Positions 19,962-30,200 of a stretch of DNA of 64,000 nucleotides are shown in pieces. This DNA is from Variovorax sp. OK212 (GTDB taxonomy: Bacteria > Pseudomonadota > Gammaproteobacteria > Burkholderiales > Burkholderiaceae_C): NCBI RefSeq assembly GCF_900112425.1, contig NZ_FOLP01000005.1, positions 124,001 to 188,000 of the forward strand, read 5' to 3'. Below the pieces are notes generated by a model. That model was given only the letters and a program-made list of their open reading frames with translations. It made no database searches and was not told where the DNA came from. A program made the translations under genes and the position numbers. Each line of letters starts with the position of its first letter. Position 1 is the first letter of the stretch.

Positions 19962-21611
19962 ATGCAACGGCGCGAATTCCTCGGCGTTGCGGCGGGTGCG
20001 GCAGGCGCGCTCGCGCTCGCCGGCTGCGAGTCGCCGCCACCTCCCATCGAAGGCGGCTTCACCGGCATCGACGTGGCGCGCGGCCACGCGATGCGCGACG
20101 GCGCGCTCAAGAGCTCGCAGCCCGCCACCGTGAAGCGCACGCGCGTCGTCATCGCGGGCGGCGGCGTCGCGGGGCTGGGCGCCGCGCGGGCCTTGCGGCT
20201 CGCGGGCATCGACGACTTCACGCTGCTCGAACTCGAAGACGCCGCCGGCGGCAACGCGCGCGGCGGCAGCGTCAACGGCATTGCCTGCCCGCTCGGCGCG
20301 CACTACCTGCCCGTGCCCGGCGACGACGCCCGCGAGGTGCAGGACCTGCTCGAGGAGCTCGGCCTGCGCCGCCGCGTGGCGGGCCGCTGGGAGTACGACG
20401 AAGTCACCCTCTGCCACAGCCCGCAGGAGCGCCTGTTCTTCCGCGGCGAATGGCAGGACGGCCTGCTGCCCGTGCACGGCGTGGGCGAGCCCACGCTCGC
20501 GCAGTACCGCCAGTTCGCGCAGCGCATCGACGCCCTGCAGCACGCCGCGCACTTCGCCATTCCCACGCTCAAGGTCGCCGTCACGCCCGAGCTGCTGGCG
20601 CTCGACGCCCTCACCTTCGCCGGCTGGCTCGACAGCGAAGGCTTCAGCGACGCGCAGCTGCGCTGGTACCTCGACTACTGCTGCCGCGACGACTACGGGG
20701 CCGGCATCGCGCAGGTGTCGGCCTGGGCCGGCATCCACTACTTCGCGAGCCGCCACGGCTTCCATGCGCCCGGCGACCCGACCGGCAGCGTGAACGACGC
20801 GAGCCCCGAGCGCGACGGCATCCTCACCTGGCCCGAGGGCAACGGCTGGCTCACGAAGCAGCTGGCCAGGCCGCTCGGCGAGCGCCTGCGCACCGGCCAG
20901 GTGGTCACGCGCATCGCCGAGGTGCGCGGCGGCGTCGAGGTCGACGCGTGGGACGCGGCCACGAAGTCGCTGGTGCGCTGGCAGGCCGAGCGCTGCATCG
21001 TCGCGCTGCCGGTGTTCATCGCCGCGCGCGTGGTGGAGAACCCGCCCGAGGTGCTGAAGACCGCCGCCGCGCACGTGCGCTACGCGCCCTGGCTCGTGGC
21101 CAACGTGCACCTGCGCGGCCCGCTGGCCGACCGGGCCGGCGCCGCGCCGAGCTGGGACAACGTGATCTACGGCACGCGCGGCCTCGGCTACGTCGATGCG
21201 CGCCACCAGTCGCTCGACCCCACGCCGCGCGGCACCGTGCTCAGCTGGTACCGCCCGCTGGGCCCGAGCGGCTACGACACGGCAGACGGGCGCAAGCTGC
21301 TGCTCGAGCGCCCCTGGACCGGCTGGCGCGACGAGCTGCTGGCCGAGCTGTCGGTGCCGCACCCCGACCTGCCTTCGCTGGCCACGCGCATCGACATCAC
21401 GCGCTACGGGCACGCGATGTCCATTCCCCGGCCGGGCCTGCTCGCGCAGATCGGCCCGCAGCGCACCGCGCCCGACGGCGCGCACCGCGGCAGCGTCGTC
21501 GCGGGGCGGCTGTCGTTCGCGCACGCGGACTGGTCGGGCTACTCCATCTTCGAGGAGGCGTTCACGCGCGGCCACGTCGCGGGCACCGGGGTGGCAGGGG
21601 TGGCGGCGTGA
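19962..21611 (+). CDS. FAD-dependent amine-oxidase-like protein, Tat-type lipoprotein
   Basis: This 549-residue protein has an N-terminus (QRREFLGVAAGAAGALALAGC) that combines a twin-arginine motif with a lipobox (LAGC), predicting Tat export and lipid anchoring. The FAD-binding VVIAGGGVAGLGAARAL begins near residue 60, followed by the acidic ELEDAAGGNARGG. The C-terminal FAD motif lies near GYSIFEEAF. The fold class includes monoamine and polyamine oxidases and protoporphyrinogen oxidase. Sitting six bases after the aminopropyltransferase gene, polyamine oxidation is an attractive but unproven role. Its stop overlaps the next start (GTGA). Confidence 0.82.
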   Translation: MQRREFLGVAAGAAGALALAGCESPPPPIEGGFTGIDVARGHAMRDGALKSSQPATVKRTRVVIAGGGVAGLGAARALRLAGIDDFTLLELEDAAGGNARGGSVNGIACPLGAHYLPVPGDDAREVQDLLEELGLRRRVAGRWEYDEVTLCHSPQERLFFRGEWQDGLLPVHGVGEPTLAQYRQFAQRIDALQHAAHFAIPTLKVAVTPELLALDALTFAGWLDSEGFSDAQLRWYLDYCCRDDYGAGIAQVSAWAGIHYFASRHGFHAPGDPTGSVNDASPERDGILTWPEGNGWLTKQLARPLGERLRTGQVVTRIAEVRGGVEVDAWDAATKSLVRWQAERCIVALPVFIAARVVENPPEVLKTAAAHVRYAPWLVANVHLRGPLADRAGAAPSWDNVIYGTRGLGYVDARHQSLDPTPRGTVLSWYRPLGPSGYDTADGRKLLLERPWTGWRDELLAELSVPHPDLPSLATRIDITRYGHAMSIPRPGLLAQIGPQRTAPDGAHRGSVVAGRLSFAHADWSGYSIFEEAFTRGHVAGTGVAGVAA

Positions 21612-22738
21612 AGACGCTGGTGCTCGGGGGCTACGGCAACTTCGGCGCGCGCATCTGCCGCGCGCTGGCCGCGGACCCCGCCATCGAGTTGCTGGTGGCC
21701 GGACGCGACGCGCAGCGCGCCGCGGCATTCGCCGCGTCGATCGGCGGCAACGCGCGTGGCGTGCGCATCGACGCGCAGGCGCCCGGCTTCGCCGGCAGCT
21801 TGCGCGAACTGGGCGCGGAACTCGTGATCCACACGGCGGGCCCGTTCCAGAGCCAGGACTACCGCGTGCCGCAAGCCGTTGCAGAAGCCGGCGCGCACTA
21901 CATCGACCTGGCGGACGGCAGGCGCTTCGTGTGCGACTTTCCGGCGGCGCTCGACGCGGCCTTTCGCGCCGCGGGCCGCACGGCGGTGAGCGGCGCGAGC
22001 ACCGTGCCCGCGCTGTCGTCCGCGGTGGTCGACCATCTCGCGGCCGGCTGGCAAGGCATTTGCAGCATCGACATCTGCATCGCGCCGGCGCAAGGCGCGC
22101 CGCGCGGCGTGGCCACGCTGGCCGGCGTGCTCGCCTACTGCGGCGAGCCGATCCGCGTCTGGCAAGGCGGCCGATGGACCGAGATGCCCGGCTGGGCCGG
22201 CCCGGTGAAGGTCGCGTTCGCGCGCATGAAGCCGCGCCGTGGCGCGCTGTGCGACATCCCCGACCTCGAGCTTTTTCCGTCGCGCTACGCCGGCGTGCAA
22301 TCGGTCATGTTCCGCGCCGCGCTCGAAGTCGGGCTGGCGCAACGCGCCTTCGCCGTCATGGCGTTCATGCGCCGCATCGGCCTGCTGCCCGCGCCGCAGA
22401 AGCTGGCGCCGCTGCTGCATTCGGCCGGCCGCGTGTTCGACGCGCTCGGCACCGCGCTCGGCGGCATGGTGGTGCGCGTCGAAGGCACGGACGCGCAAGG
22501 CAAGGCCGCACAGCGCGCCTGGCACATTGCCGCCGACGACAACCACGGCCCCGAGATCCCGTGCATGGCCGCCATCCTGCTGGCGCGCCGCCTTGCGCGT
22601 GGTGAGCCACTGCCGGCCGGCGCGCACGCCTGCGCCGGCCTGCTCGCGCTGCCCGCATTCGAACCCGAGTTCGCCCGCTGGGGCATGGTGACAGACGTGG
22701 TCGAAGAGAACCCGCGCAATGGCACACCGTCGCTTTGA
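21608..22738 (+). CDS. Saccharopine dehydrogenase-like NAD(P)-binding protein
   Basis: A GTG start overlapping the previous stop gives 376 residues. The protein opens with a Rossmann motif, VKTLVLGGYGNFGARIC, and HTAGPFQSQDYRVPQAVAEAGAHYIDLADGR is the characteristic saccharopine-dehydrogenase NADP-domain segment. The remainder (GASTVPALSSAV, then a helical region) is typical of the uncharacterised members found in bacteria rather than true lysine-pathway enzymes. Substrate unknown. It heads a run of four overlapping genes. Confidence 0.82.
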   Translation: MKTLVLGGYGNFGARICRALAADPAIELLVAGRDAQRAAAFAASIGGNARGVRIDAQAPGFAGSLRELGAELVIHTAGPFQSQDYRVPQAVAEAGAHYIDLADGRRFVCDFPAALDAAFRAAGRTAVSGASTVPALSSAVVDHLAAGWQGICSIDICIAPAQGAPRGVATLAGVLAYCGEPIRVWQGGRWTEMPGWAGPVKVAFARMKPRRGALCDIPDLELFPSRYAGVQSVMFRAALEVGLAQRAFAVMAFMRRIGLLPAPQKLAPLLHSAGRVFDALGTALGGMVVRVEGTDAQGKAAQRAWHIAADDNHGPEIPCMAAILLARRLARGEPLPAGAHACAGLLALPAFEPEFARWGMVTDVVEENPRNGTPSL

Positions 22739-23225
22739 GTTCGACATGCCGGCACCGTCCGGCGTGGTGTTCGACACCTTCCACTATCACCTCTGGCGCG
22801 CACGCTGGGACTCGCTGGTCGGCCAGGCACGCGTGGTGGGCGGCGCGCCCTGCCCCTTCGTCGGCGCGGAAACCGAGAACACCGGCGGCGGCCTGCTGCG
22901 TGGCCTGTCGATGCGCACGCGCTTCGTCACGTTCGACCGGCCGCACGTGGCGGCCGCGACGATGGTCGGCCGCTCGTTTCCCTTCAGCCGCTGGGCCGCG
23001 TCCATGCGGCACCGCGACACCGCGCCGGGGCACTCGGTGCTCATCTATGTCTACACCATCGAGTCGGGGCCGCGCGCCTTGCGCTGGCTGATGGAGCCGG
23101 TGGTCGCATGGGTCTTCGCGCGGCAGACGCAGCGCCGGTTCGCGCGCATGCGGACGTTCCTTGCCGCGAACGCGCACGAGGTCGCCGAGTGGCAACGCGC
23201 GCAGCAAGCGGGCAGCGCGGCATGA
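22719..23225 (+). CDS. SRPBCC-like protein
   Basis: This 168-residue protein starts 20 bases before the preceding stop. It looks like the START/Bet v1-type SRPBCC fold: FEFDMPAPSGVVFDTFHYHLWRARWDSL at the front, a strand-rich middle and a long C-terminal helix (MEPVVAWVFARQTQRRFARMRTFLA). Such proteins bind hydrophobic ligands or act as cyclases; nothing more specific can be said. Overlap on both sides indicates tight translational coupling with its neighbours. Confidence 0.7.
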   Translation: MAHRRFEFDMPAPSGVVFDTFHYHLWRARWDSLVGQARVVGGAPCPFVGAETENTGGGLLRGLSMRTRFVTFDRPHVAAATMVGRSFPFSRWAASMRHRDTAPGHSVLIYVYTIESGPRALRWLMEPVVAWVFARQTQRRFARMRTFLAANAHEVAEWQRAQQAGSAA

Positions 23226-23596
23226 CGGGCCCCGGCGACGACCGCCTGCTGCGCTGGAGCCTGGTCGCCGTCTGGCTGTTCACCGGCATCGCCAGCCTCA
23301 TCGAACTGAACGGCCAGAGCCGCGAGGTGCTGGCCGCGGCCGGCATCGCATCGCCGCCCTGGCTGGTGCAGTGGCTGATCGCCGGCGGCGCCGCGGCGGA
23401 CCTCGCCATCGGCCTCGCGCTGTGGTGCCGGCCCGGCCGCGCGAGCTACGCCTGCGCCCTCGCGCTGATGGCCGTCATGACCCTCGTGGCGACCGTGCTG
23501 CAACCGGGCCTGTGGCTGCACCCGCTCGGCCCGCTGCTCAAGAACCTTCCCATTGCCGCCGTGCTCTGGCATCTCCATCGACGCGCCGCGCCATGA
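23222..23596 (+). CDS. DoxX-like membrane protein
   Basis: This 124-residue protein has four hydrophobic helices (about residues 9-27, 40-62, 69-88 and 98-118) and the motif WLFTGIASLIE, as in the DoxX-like family. Members are small four-helix inner-membrane proteins of mostly unknown function. The start at 23222 uses an ATGA overlap with the SRPBCC stop; a longer in-frame start upstream is unlikely. Confidence 0.75.
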   Translation: MTGPGDDRLLRWSLVAVWLFTGIASLIELNGQSREVLAAAGIASPPWLVQWLIAGGAAADLAIGLALWCRPGRASYACALALMAVMTLVATVLQPGLWLHPLGPLLKNLPIAAVLWHLHRRAAP

Positions 23597-24069
23597 ACAC
23601 CTACCTCGTCCTCAAGTGGCTGCACATCGTCTCCAGCGTGCTCATGGTCGGCACCGGGCTGGGCTCGGCGTTCTACATGTTCTTCACCAACCGCAGCGGC
23701 AGCGTGCCCGCGCAGGCCGTGGTCAGCCGGCTGGTGGTGCGGGCCGACTGGTGGTTCACCACGCCCACCGTCATCCTGCAGCCGGCCACCGGCTTCGCGC
23801 TGGCGCACATGGCGGGCTGGCCGATGTCCACGCCCTGGCTCGCCGTGTCGCTCGCGCTGTTCGTGTTCGCGGGCATCTGCTGGCTGCCGGTGGTGTGGCT
23901 GCAGATCCGCATGGCGGCCCTTGCGGCGCAGGCGCACCGCGAGGCCACGCCGCTGCCACCGCTCTATGCGCGCTACCAGCGCTGTTGGGAGTTGCTCGGC
24001 TACCCGGCATTCGTCGCCATGGTCGTGGTGTTCTATCTGATGGTGAACAAGCCGCAGCTGGCGTTCTGA
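23593..24069 (+). CDS. DUF2269 family membrane protein
   Basis: This 158-residue protein starts MNTYLVLKWLHIVSSVLMVGTGLGSAFYM, the typical DUF2269 opening with a conserved His in the first helix. Four transmembrane helices are evident, ending FVAMVVVFYLMVNK. It overlaps the DoxX-like gene by ATGA and is the last gene of the four-gene run. The function of the family is not known. Confidence 0.8.
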   Translation: MNTYLVLKWLHIVSSVLMVGTGLGSAFYMFFTNRSGSVPAQAVVSRLVVRADWWFTTPTVILQPATGFALAHMAGWPMSTPWLAVSLALFVFAGICWLPVVWLQIRMAALAAQAHREATPLPPLYARYQRCWELLGYPAFVAMVVVFYLMVNKPQLAF

Positions 24070-24204
24070 CGTTCCGATTCACGGCGCGGCCCTGCCGGCA
24101 GTGGGCCTTGTGCAGTTTTCACGAAGACTTCACACACGGCGCCAGCGCTTCACAGACAGTCCGCACACTCGCGGACGCCAACAAAAACACAGTGGGGAGC
24201 ATCC

Positions 24205-27200
24205 ATGCTTCAAGTCGCCAATCGAAAACTCGCGTCGCTCAGCGACGTGCTCTTCACCGGACTGGGCCGCGTGCTCGGCTTCCTGCGTCCGGTGGCCCGC
24301 GGGCTCATCGGTTCCTGGCGACCCCCGGGGTGGCTGCGCATCGCAGGCGCGTTCGTGCTGCTCGGCTTGCAGTGGCTGCAGCAGCGCCTGGCCTGGCTGG
24401 TGTTGCTCCTGCTGCTCGTGCTGGCCGGCTGGATGGCCAGCCCCTCCGTGTTGAAGTGGTGGCACGGCCTCACGCCTGACCGCGTGGAGCCCGTCGTCGC
24501 CACCGCGAAGACCGAGCCGCCGCAGCGCACGCAGATCGAATTCGACCGGGGGCCCAACCCCTTCGTCATGACCTTCTCGGCTTCGGTGGCGCCCATTGCG
24601 CGCATCGGCCAGGAAGCGACCGGCGTCACCATCGAGCCCACCATCGCCGGCCGCTGGACCTGGACCCAGCAGAACCGCCTCGAATTCCTGCCCGCGCAGG
24701 ACTGGCCCATCGGCCAGCCGTACAAGGTGCAGCTCGCCAGCGGCGCGCTCGCGCCGCACATCGAGATGGCACAGCGCAAGTACGAGTTCACCTCGACCGA
24801 GTTCACCGCGCAGATCGCCGCGGCCGAGTTCTACCAGGACCCGGTGCAGCCCAACGTGCGCCGCGCGCTGTTCCAGCTGCGCTTCTCGCACCCCGTGAAC
24901 ACCGCCGAGCTCGAGAAGCGCCTGGTGCTCACCTACGACCAGGCCTGCAGCAGCTCGTTCTTCGGCGTGGGCAAGTGCGCGAGCGAGAAGTTCACGGTCA
25001 GCTACGACAAGCTGCGCCTCAACGCCACCCTGCAGTCGGAGCCGCTGTCCATCCCCGAGAAGACGCGCCCCGTGGTGCTGAGCCTCACGGCCGGCGCGCT
25101 CGCGCAGAAGGGCGGCCCGGCCCTGCGCAACGACCAGTCGCGCGCGGTCGACATCCCCGGCCTCTTCAGCCTGAGCATCGCCAGCATCGACCCCACCATC
25201 GTCACCGGTGAAAACGGCGAGCCCGAGCACGTGATGCACGTCACCGCCTCGATGCCCGTGCACGAGCGCGAAATGGCGCGCGTGGTGCAGGCCTGGCTGC
25301 TGCCCGCCACGGAAGAAGCCAAGGGCAACAAGGACGACAGCGACGAAAAGTTCGACTGGTCGGCCGACCCGGCGAAGGTGACCGACGCGGTGCTGCGCCG
25401 CGCGAAGAAGCTCAACCTGCAGCCCATTGCCGGCGAGCGCGAGGTGAGCGACATGGTCAGCTTCCGTATGCCGCAGGCCGAGGGCGGTCGCTACCTGCTG
25501 GTGCGCGTGGCCAAGGGCCTGAAGACGCCCGGCGGCTACCAGCTCGGCGCCGCGCGCCAGGACGTGCGCCTGCTCAAGACCTTCGCGCCCGAGCTCACCA
25601 TCATGAGCCAGGGCTCGCTGCTCGCCTTGTCGGGCGAACGCAAGCTGCCGATCCTCGTGCGCGACCTGCCCGGCATCCGCCTGGAAATCGGCCGCCTGCT
25701 GCCGCAGCAGCTGCAGCACCTGGTGACGCAGACCAGCGGCGACTTCTCGCACCCGCAGTTCTACGGCGGCCTCACGTCGGACAACCTGGTCGACCGTTTC
25801 CAGAAGGAGATCCCGCTCAGCATTCCCGCCGGCAAGGCGCACTACGAGACCGTCGACTTCGCCGAGTACCTGCGCAGCGACGTGGCCGACCGCCGCGGCG
25901 TGTTCCTGCTCAAGGTGCAGGGCTACGACCCGCAGGCCAAGAAGAAACCGGAAGGCAATGCCGAAGAAGGCCAGTCCGAAGACGAGCAGCAGCAGGCGCA
26001 GTCGTCCGACGAAGAGGGCAATGCGGACGGCAACGGCGAAGGCGGCGACCCCGCGCAGCAGATCGACCAGCGCCTGGTGCTCGTCACCGACCTGGGCATC
26101 GTCGCCAAGAAATCGCTCGACGGCACGCGCGACGTGTTCGTGCAGAGCATCGCCAGCGGCCAGCCCGTGGCCGGCGCGCTGGTGGAGGTGTGGGGCCGCA
26201 ACGGCATGATCGTCGCGTCGCAAGCCACCGACGCAACCGGCGCCGCCAAGCTGCCCAACCTGGCCGGCTACCAGCGCGAGAAGACGCCGGTGGTGCTGGT
26301 CGTGCGCAAGGACGGCGACCTGAGCTTCCTGCCCTTCAACCGCAACGACCGCACGCTGGACATCTCGCGCTTCGACGTCGGCGGCCTGCGCGCGGCCGGC
26401 GTGCCCAACCAGATGACGGGCTACGTGTTCAGCGACCGCGGCATCTACCGCCCCGGCGACACCATGCACATCGCGATGCTGGTGAAGGCCGGCAACTGGG
26501 CCACCTCGCTGCGCGACCTGCCGCTCGAAGCCGAGATCATCGACGCGCGCGGCCTCAGCGTGCGCCGCGAGAAGCTCAAGCTCGGCCCCGGCGGCGCGGC
26601 GGAAATCGCCCACACCACGCAGGACACCTCGCCCACCGGCAACTACACCGTCAACCTCTACCTGCCGCGCGAATCCTCGCCCGGCGCGCCCGAGGTCGAG
26701 GGCCTGCTGATCGGCAGCACCACGGTGAAGGTGCAGGAGTTCCTGCCCGACCGCACCAAGGTCACGGCCAAGCTCAGCAGCGAAGCCGCCGAAGGCTGGG
26801 TCAGGCCGAAAGACCTGAAGGCGCTCGTCGACGTGCAGAACCTGTTCGGCACGCCCGCGCCCGACCGCAAGGTGGAAGGCACGCTCACGCTGAGCCCCGG
26901 CTTCCCGGTGTTCCGCGCGTTCACCGACTACGCCTTCTTCGACCCGCAGCGCGCCTCCGACAAGCAGGTCGACGACCTGGGCAGCGTGCAGACCAGCGCC
27001 GAGGGCAAGGCCGAGTTCGACCTGCGCCTGTCACGCTTCGACGCCGCCACCTACCAGGTGCACGTGCTGGCCAAGGCCTTCGAGCCCGAGGGCGGGCGCA
27101 GCGTGTCGGCCGAGGCGCAGACGCTGGTGAGCGACATGCCCTACCTCGTGGGCGTGAAGGTCGACGGCGACACCAGCTACGTGAGCAAGGGCGCCGCGCG

Positions 27201-30200
27201 CAACGCCACCGTGATCGCCATCGACCCGCAGGCCAAGAAGACGGCCGTGGCCGAGCTGAAGCTCGAGCGCGTGGAACGCAAGGTGCTGTCGGTGCTCATC
27301 AAGCAGGACAACGGCCTGTACCGCTACGAGTCGCGCCGCAAGGAAGTGGTGCTCGACGAGAAGCCCTTCGCCATTGCCGCCGCCGGCAACAACGTGGCGC
27401 TGGACACCGGCGCGCCCGGCAACTTCGCGTACGTGGTGCGCAACGCGCAAGGGGTGGAGCTCGGCCGCGTGGAATACAGCGTGGCGGGCAACGCCAACGT
27501 GTCGCGCTCGCTCGACCGCAACGCCGAGCTGCAGCTCACGCTCGACCGCAAGGACTACGAGCCGGGCCAGGAGATCGCGGTGAGCATCCGCGCGCCGTAC
27601 GTGGGCGCGGGCCTCATCACCATCGAGCGCGACAAGGTCTACGCGCATGCGTGGTTCAAGACCGACAAGACCGCCTCGGTGCAGAAGATCACGCTGCCCA
27701 AGGGCTTCGAGGGCACGGGCTACATCAACGTGCACTTCGTGCGCGACCCGGCCTCCGACGAGGTCTACATGAGCCCGCTGTCGTACGGCATCGTGCCGTT
27801 CGCCACCGCGCTCACGCAACGCACCGCCAACCTGCAGCTCACGAGCACCGAGCTGGTGAAGCCGGGGCAAACGGTGAAGATGAAGCTCACCAGCGACAAG
27901 CCCACGCGCGCCGTGGTGTTCGCGGTGGACGAAGGCATCCTGCAGGTGGCGCGCTACAAGACGCCCGACCCGCTGAAGCACTTCTTCCAGAAGCGCGCGC
28001 TCGAAGTGGGCACGCTGCAGACGCTCGACCTGATCCTGCCGGAGTTCAAGAAGCTCATGCAGGGCGCCGCGCCCGGCGGCGACGGCGAAGGCGAGCTCGG
28101 CAAGCACCTGAACCCGTTCAAGCGCAAGCGCGACAAGCCGGTGGCCTACTGGTCGGGCCTGGTGGACGTGAACGGCAGCCGCGAGTTCAGCTACACCGTG
28201 CCCGAGAGCTTCAACGGCAGCCTGCGCGTGATGGCCGTGGCCGTGAACGACGAGACCACCGCCGCCAAGACCACGCGCACCGTGGTGCGCGGCGACATGG
28301 TGATCCTGCCGAACGCGCCGCTGGCCATGGCGCCCGGCGACACCGTGGAAGTGGGCGTGGGCCTGGCGAACAACATCGCGGGCTCGGGCAAGGACGCGCC
28401 CATTGCGCTCACCCTCACCGCCTCCGGTGGCCTCGAGGTGGTGGGCGACGCCACGCAGACGCTCAAGGTCAACGAGCGCGGCGAAGCCAGCACCAAATTC
28501 AACGTGCGCGCCAAGCCGGGCGAGCAGGCGGTGCTGGGGTCTTCCGCGCTGGTGTTCACATCGACGCACAAGAGCTTCAGCGCGCGCCTGTCGACCGAGG
28601 TGAGCGTGCGGCCGGCGTCGCCCTTCGTCACGCTGGTGCAGGCGGGCAGCTTCCAGCGCGCGGGGGAGCTGAGCAGCAAGGCCGACCTGTACCCGAACTT
28701 CCGCCAGAGCGACGTGGCCGTGTCGGCCGCGCCGTGGGCCTTTGCCACCGGCCTCATGCAGTACCTGGAGGCCTACCCGCACGGCTGCACCGAGCAGATC
28801 ACGAGCCAGACCTTCCCGGCCGTGCTGCTCGCGGGCCGCCCCGAGCTGGTGAAGGAAATGGCGCGCGGCCGCACGGCCGAGCAGGGCCCGCTGTCCGAGG
28901 CGCGCAAGACCTTCGAGCGCTACCTGGCGCAGCTGCGCGCGCGGCAGACGGCCGACGGCGGCTTCTCGCTGTGGCCCGGCGCCGGCACCGACGCCTTCGC
29001 CACGCTGTACGCCGTGCACCTGCTGGTCGAGGCGAAGGACCACAAGCTGCCCGTGCCGCAAGACCTGCTGCAGCAGGCCAATGCCTACCTGCAGGGCTGG
29101 CTGGGCAGCGGCGACAGCTCGCTCGACGGCTGGCGCCAGCGCACGCAGGCGGCCTACCTGCTGACGCGCCAGGGCATCATCGCGCCGGCCGCGCTGGCCA
29201 ACCTGCGCGAAGCCTGGCGCACGAAGAAGGCGCAGGGTTGGAACGACGACCTGGGCGCCGTGTACCTGGCCGCGAGCTACCAGCTCGTGAAGCAGGAGCA
29301 GGTGGCCAACGAGCTTCTCGACCCGGTGTGGAGCGACCTGCTCGCGCGCACCGAGAAGAAGCAGCGCCGCAACGTGTGGGGCGCCTACTACGACCCGCTG
29401 GTGCACGACAGCATGACGCTGCACCTGGTGGGCCGCCACTTCCCCGCGCGCCTGAAGACGCTGAAGCCCGCGGTGTGGGAAGGCATGGCCGGGATGGTGC
29501 GCGACGGCTGGTACAACAGCCTGTCGTCGGCCTCGATGCTGCTGGCGGTCGACTCGTACTTCGAGGCCGTGGGGCAGAACGCCGAAGGCAAGCTCACGGC
29601 GAGCGCCGTCAATGCGCAAGGCCAGGCCGCCGCGCTCGCGCTGGGCGCGGTGAACCCCATCACCCGCGCCGCCGTGCCGGCCGGCACGGCCAAGCTGAAG
29701 CTGTCGAACGACAGCGACTTCAACCTCTACTACAGCTGGGCCGAACAGGGCTTCGAACGCAACGTGCCCGCCACGCCGGTGAACCAGGGCATGGAGATCT
29801 CCCACGAGGTGCTCGACGCCAAGGGCAACCCGGTCACCAAGGTGAAGCTCGGCGAAGAGGTCACGGTGCGGGTGCGCGTGCGCAGCCTGGAGCGCGCGCA
29901 GATCAACGACGTGGCGCTGGTCGACGTGCTGCCCGGCGGGCTGGAGCCGGTGTTGAACGCGGTGGGCGACGACGACGATGCCGATGCCGATGCGCCGATC
30001 TGGAAGAAACGCCTGGGCGGCGGCGGTTCGTGGAAGGTGCAGTACGCCGACATCCGCGAAGACCGCGTCGTGTTCTACGGCGGCGTGGGCAAGGACCTGC
30101 TCGAGGTGACCTACAAGGCGCGCGCCACCAACGTGGGCGACTACGTGGTGCCGGCGGCGTATGGCGAGGCGATGTACGACCGGCGCGTGTTCTCGCGCTC

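Noticed and set aside
19076..22738. 1220-codon forward frame spanning several genes
   Set aside because: Only its last 377 codons (from GTG 21608) are real; the rest is an out-of-frame reading of the aminopropyltransferase and oxidase genes.
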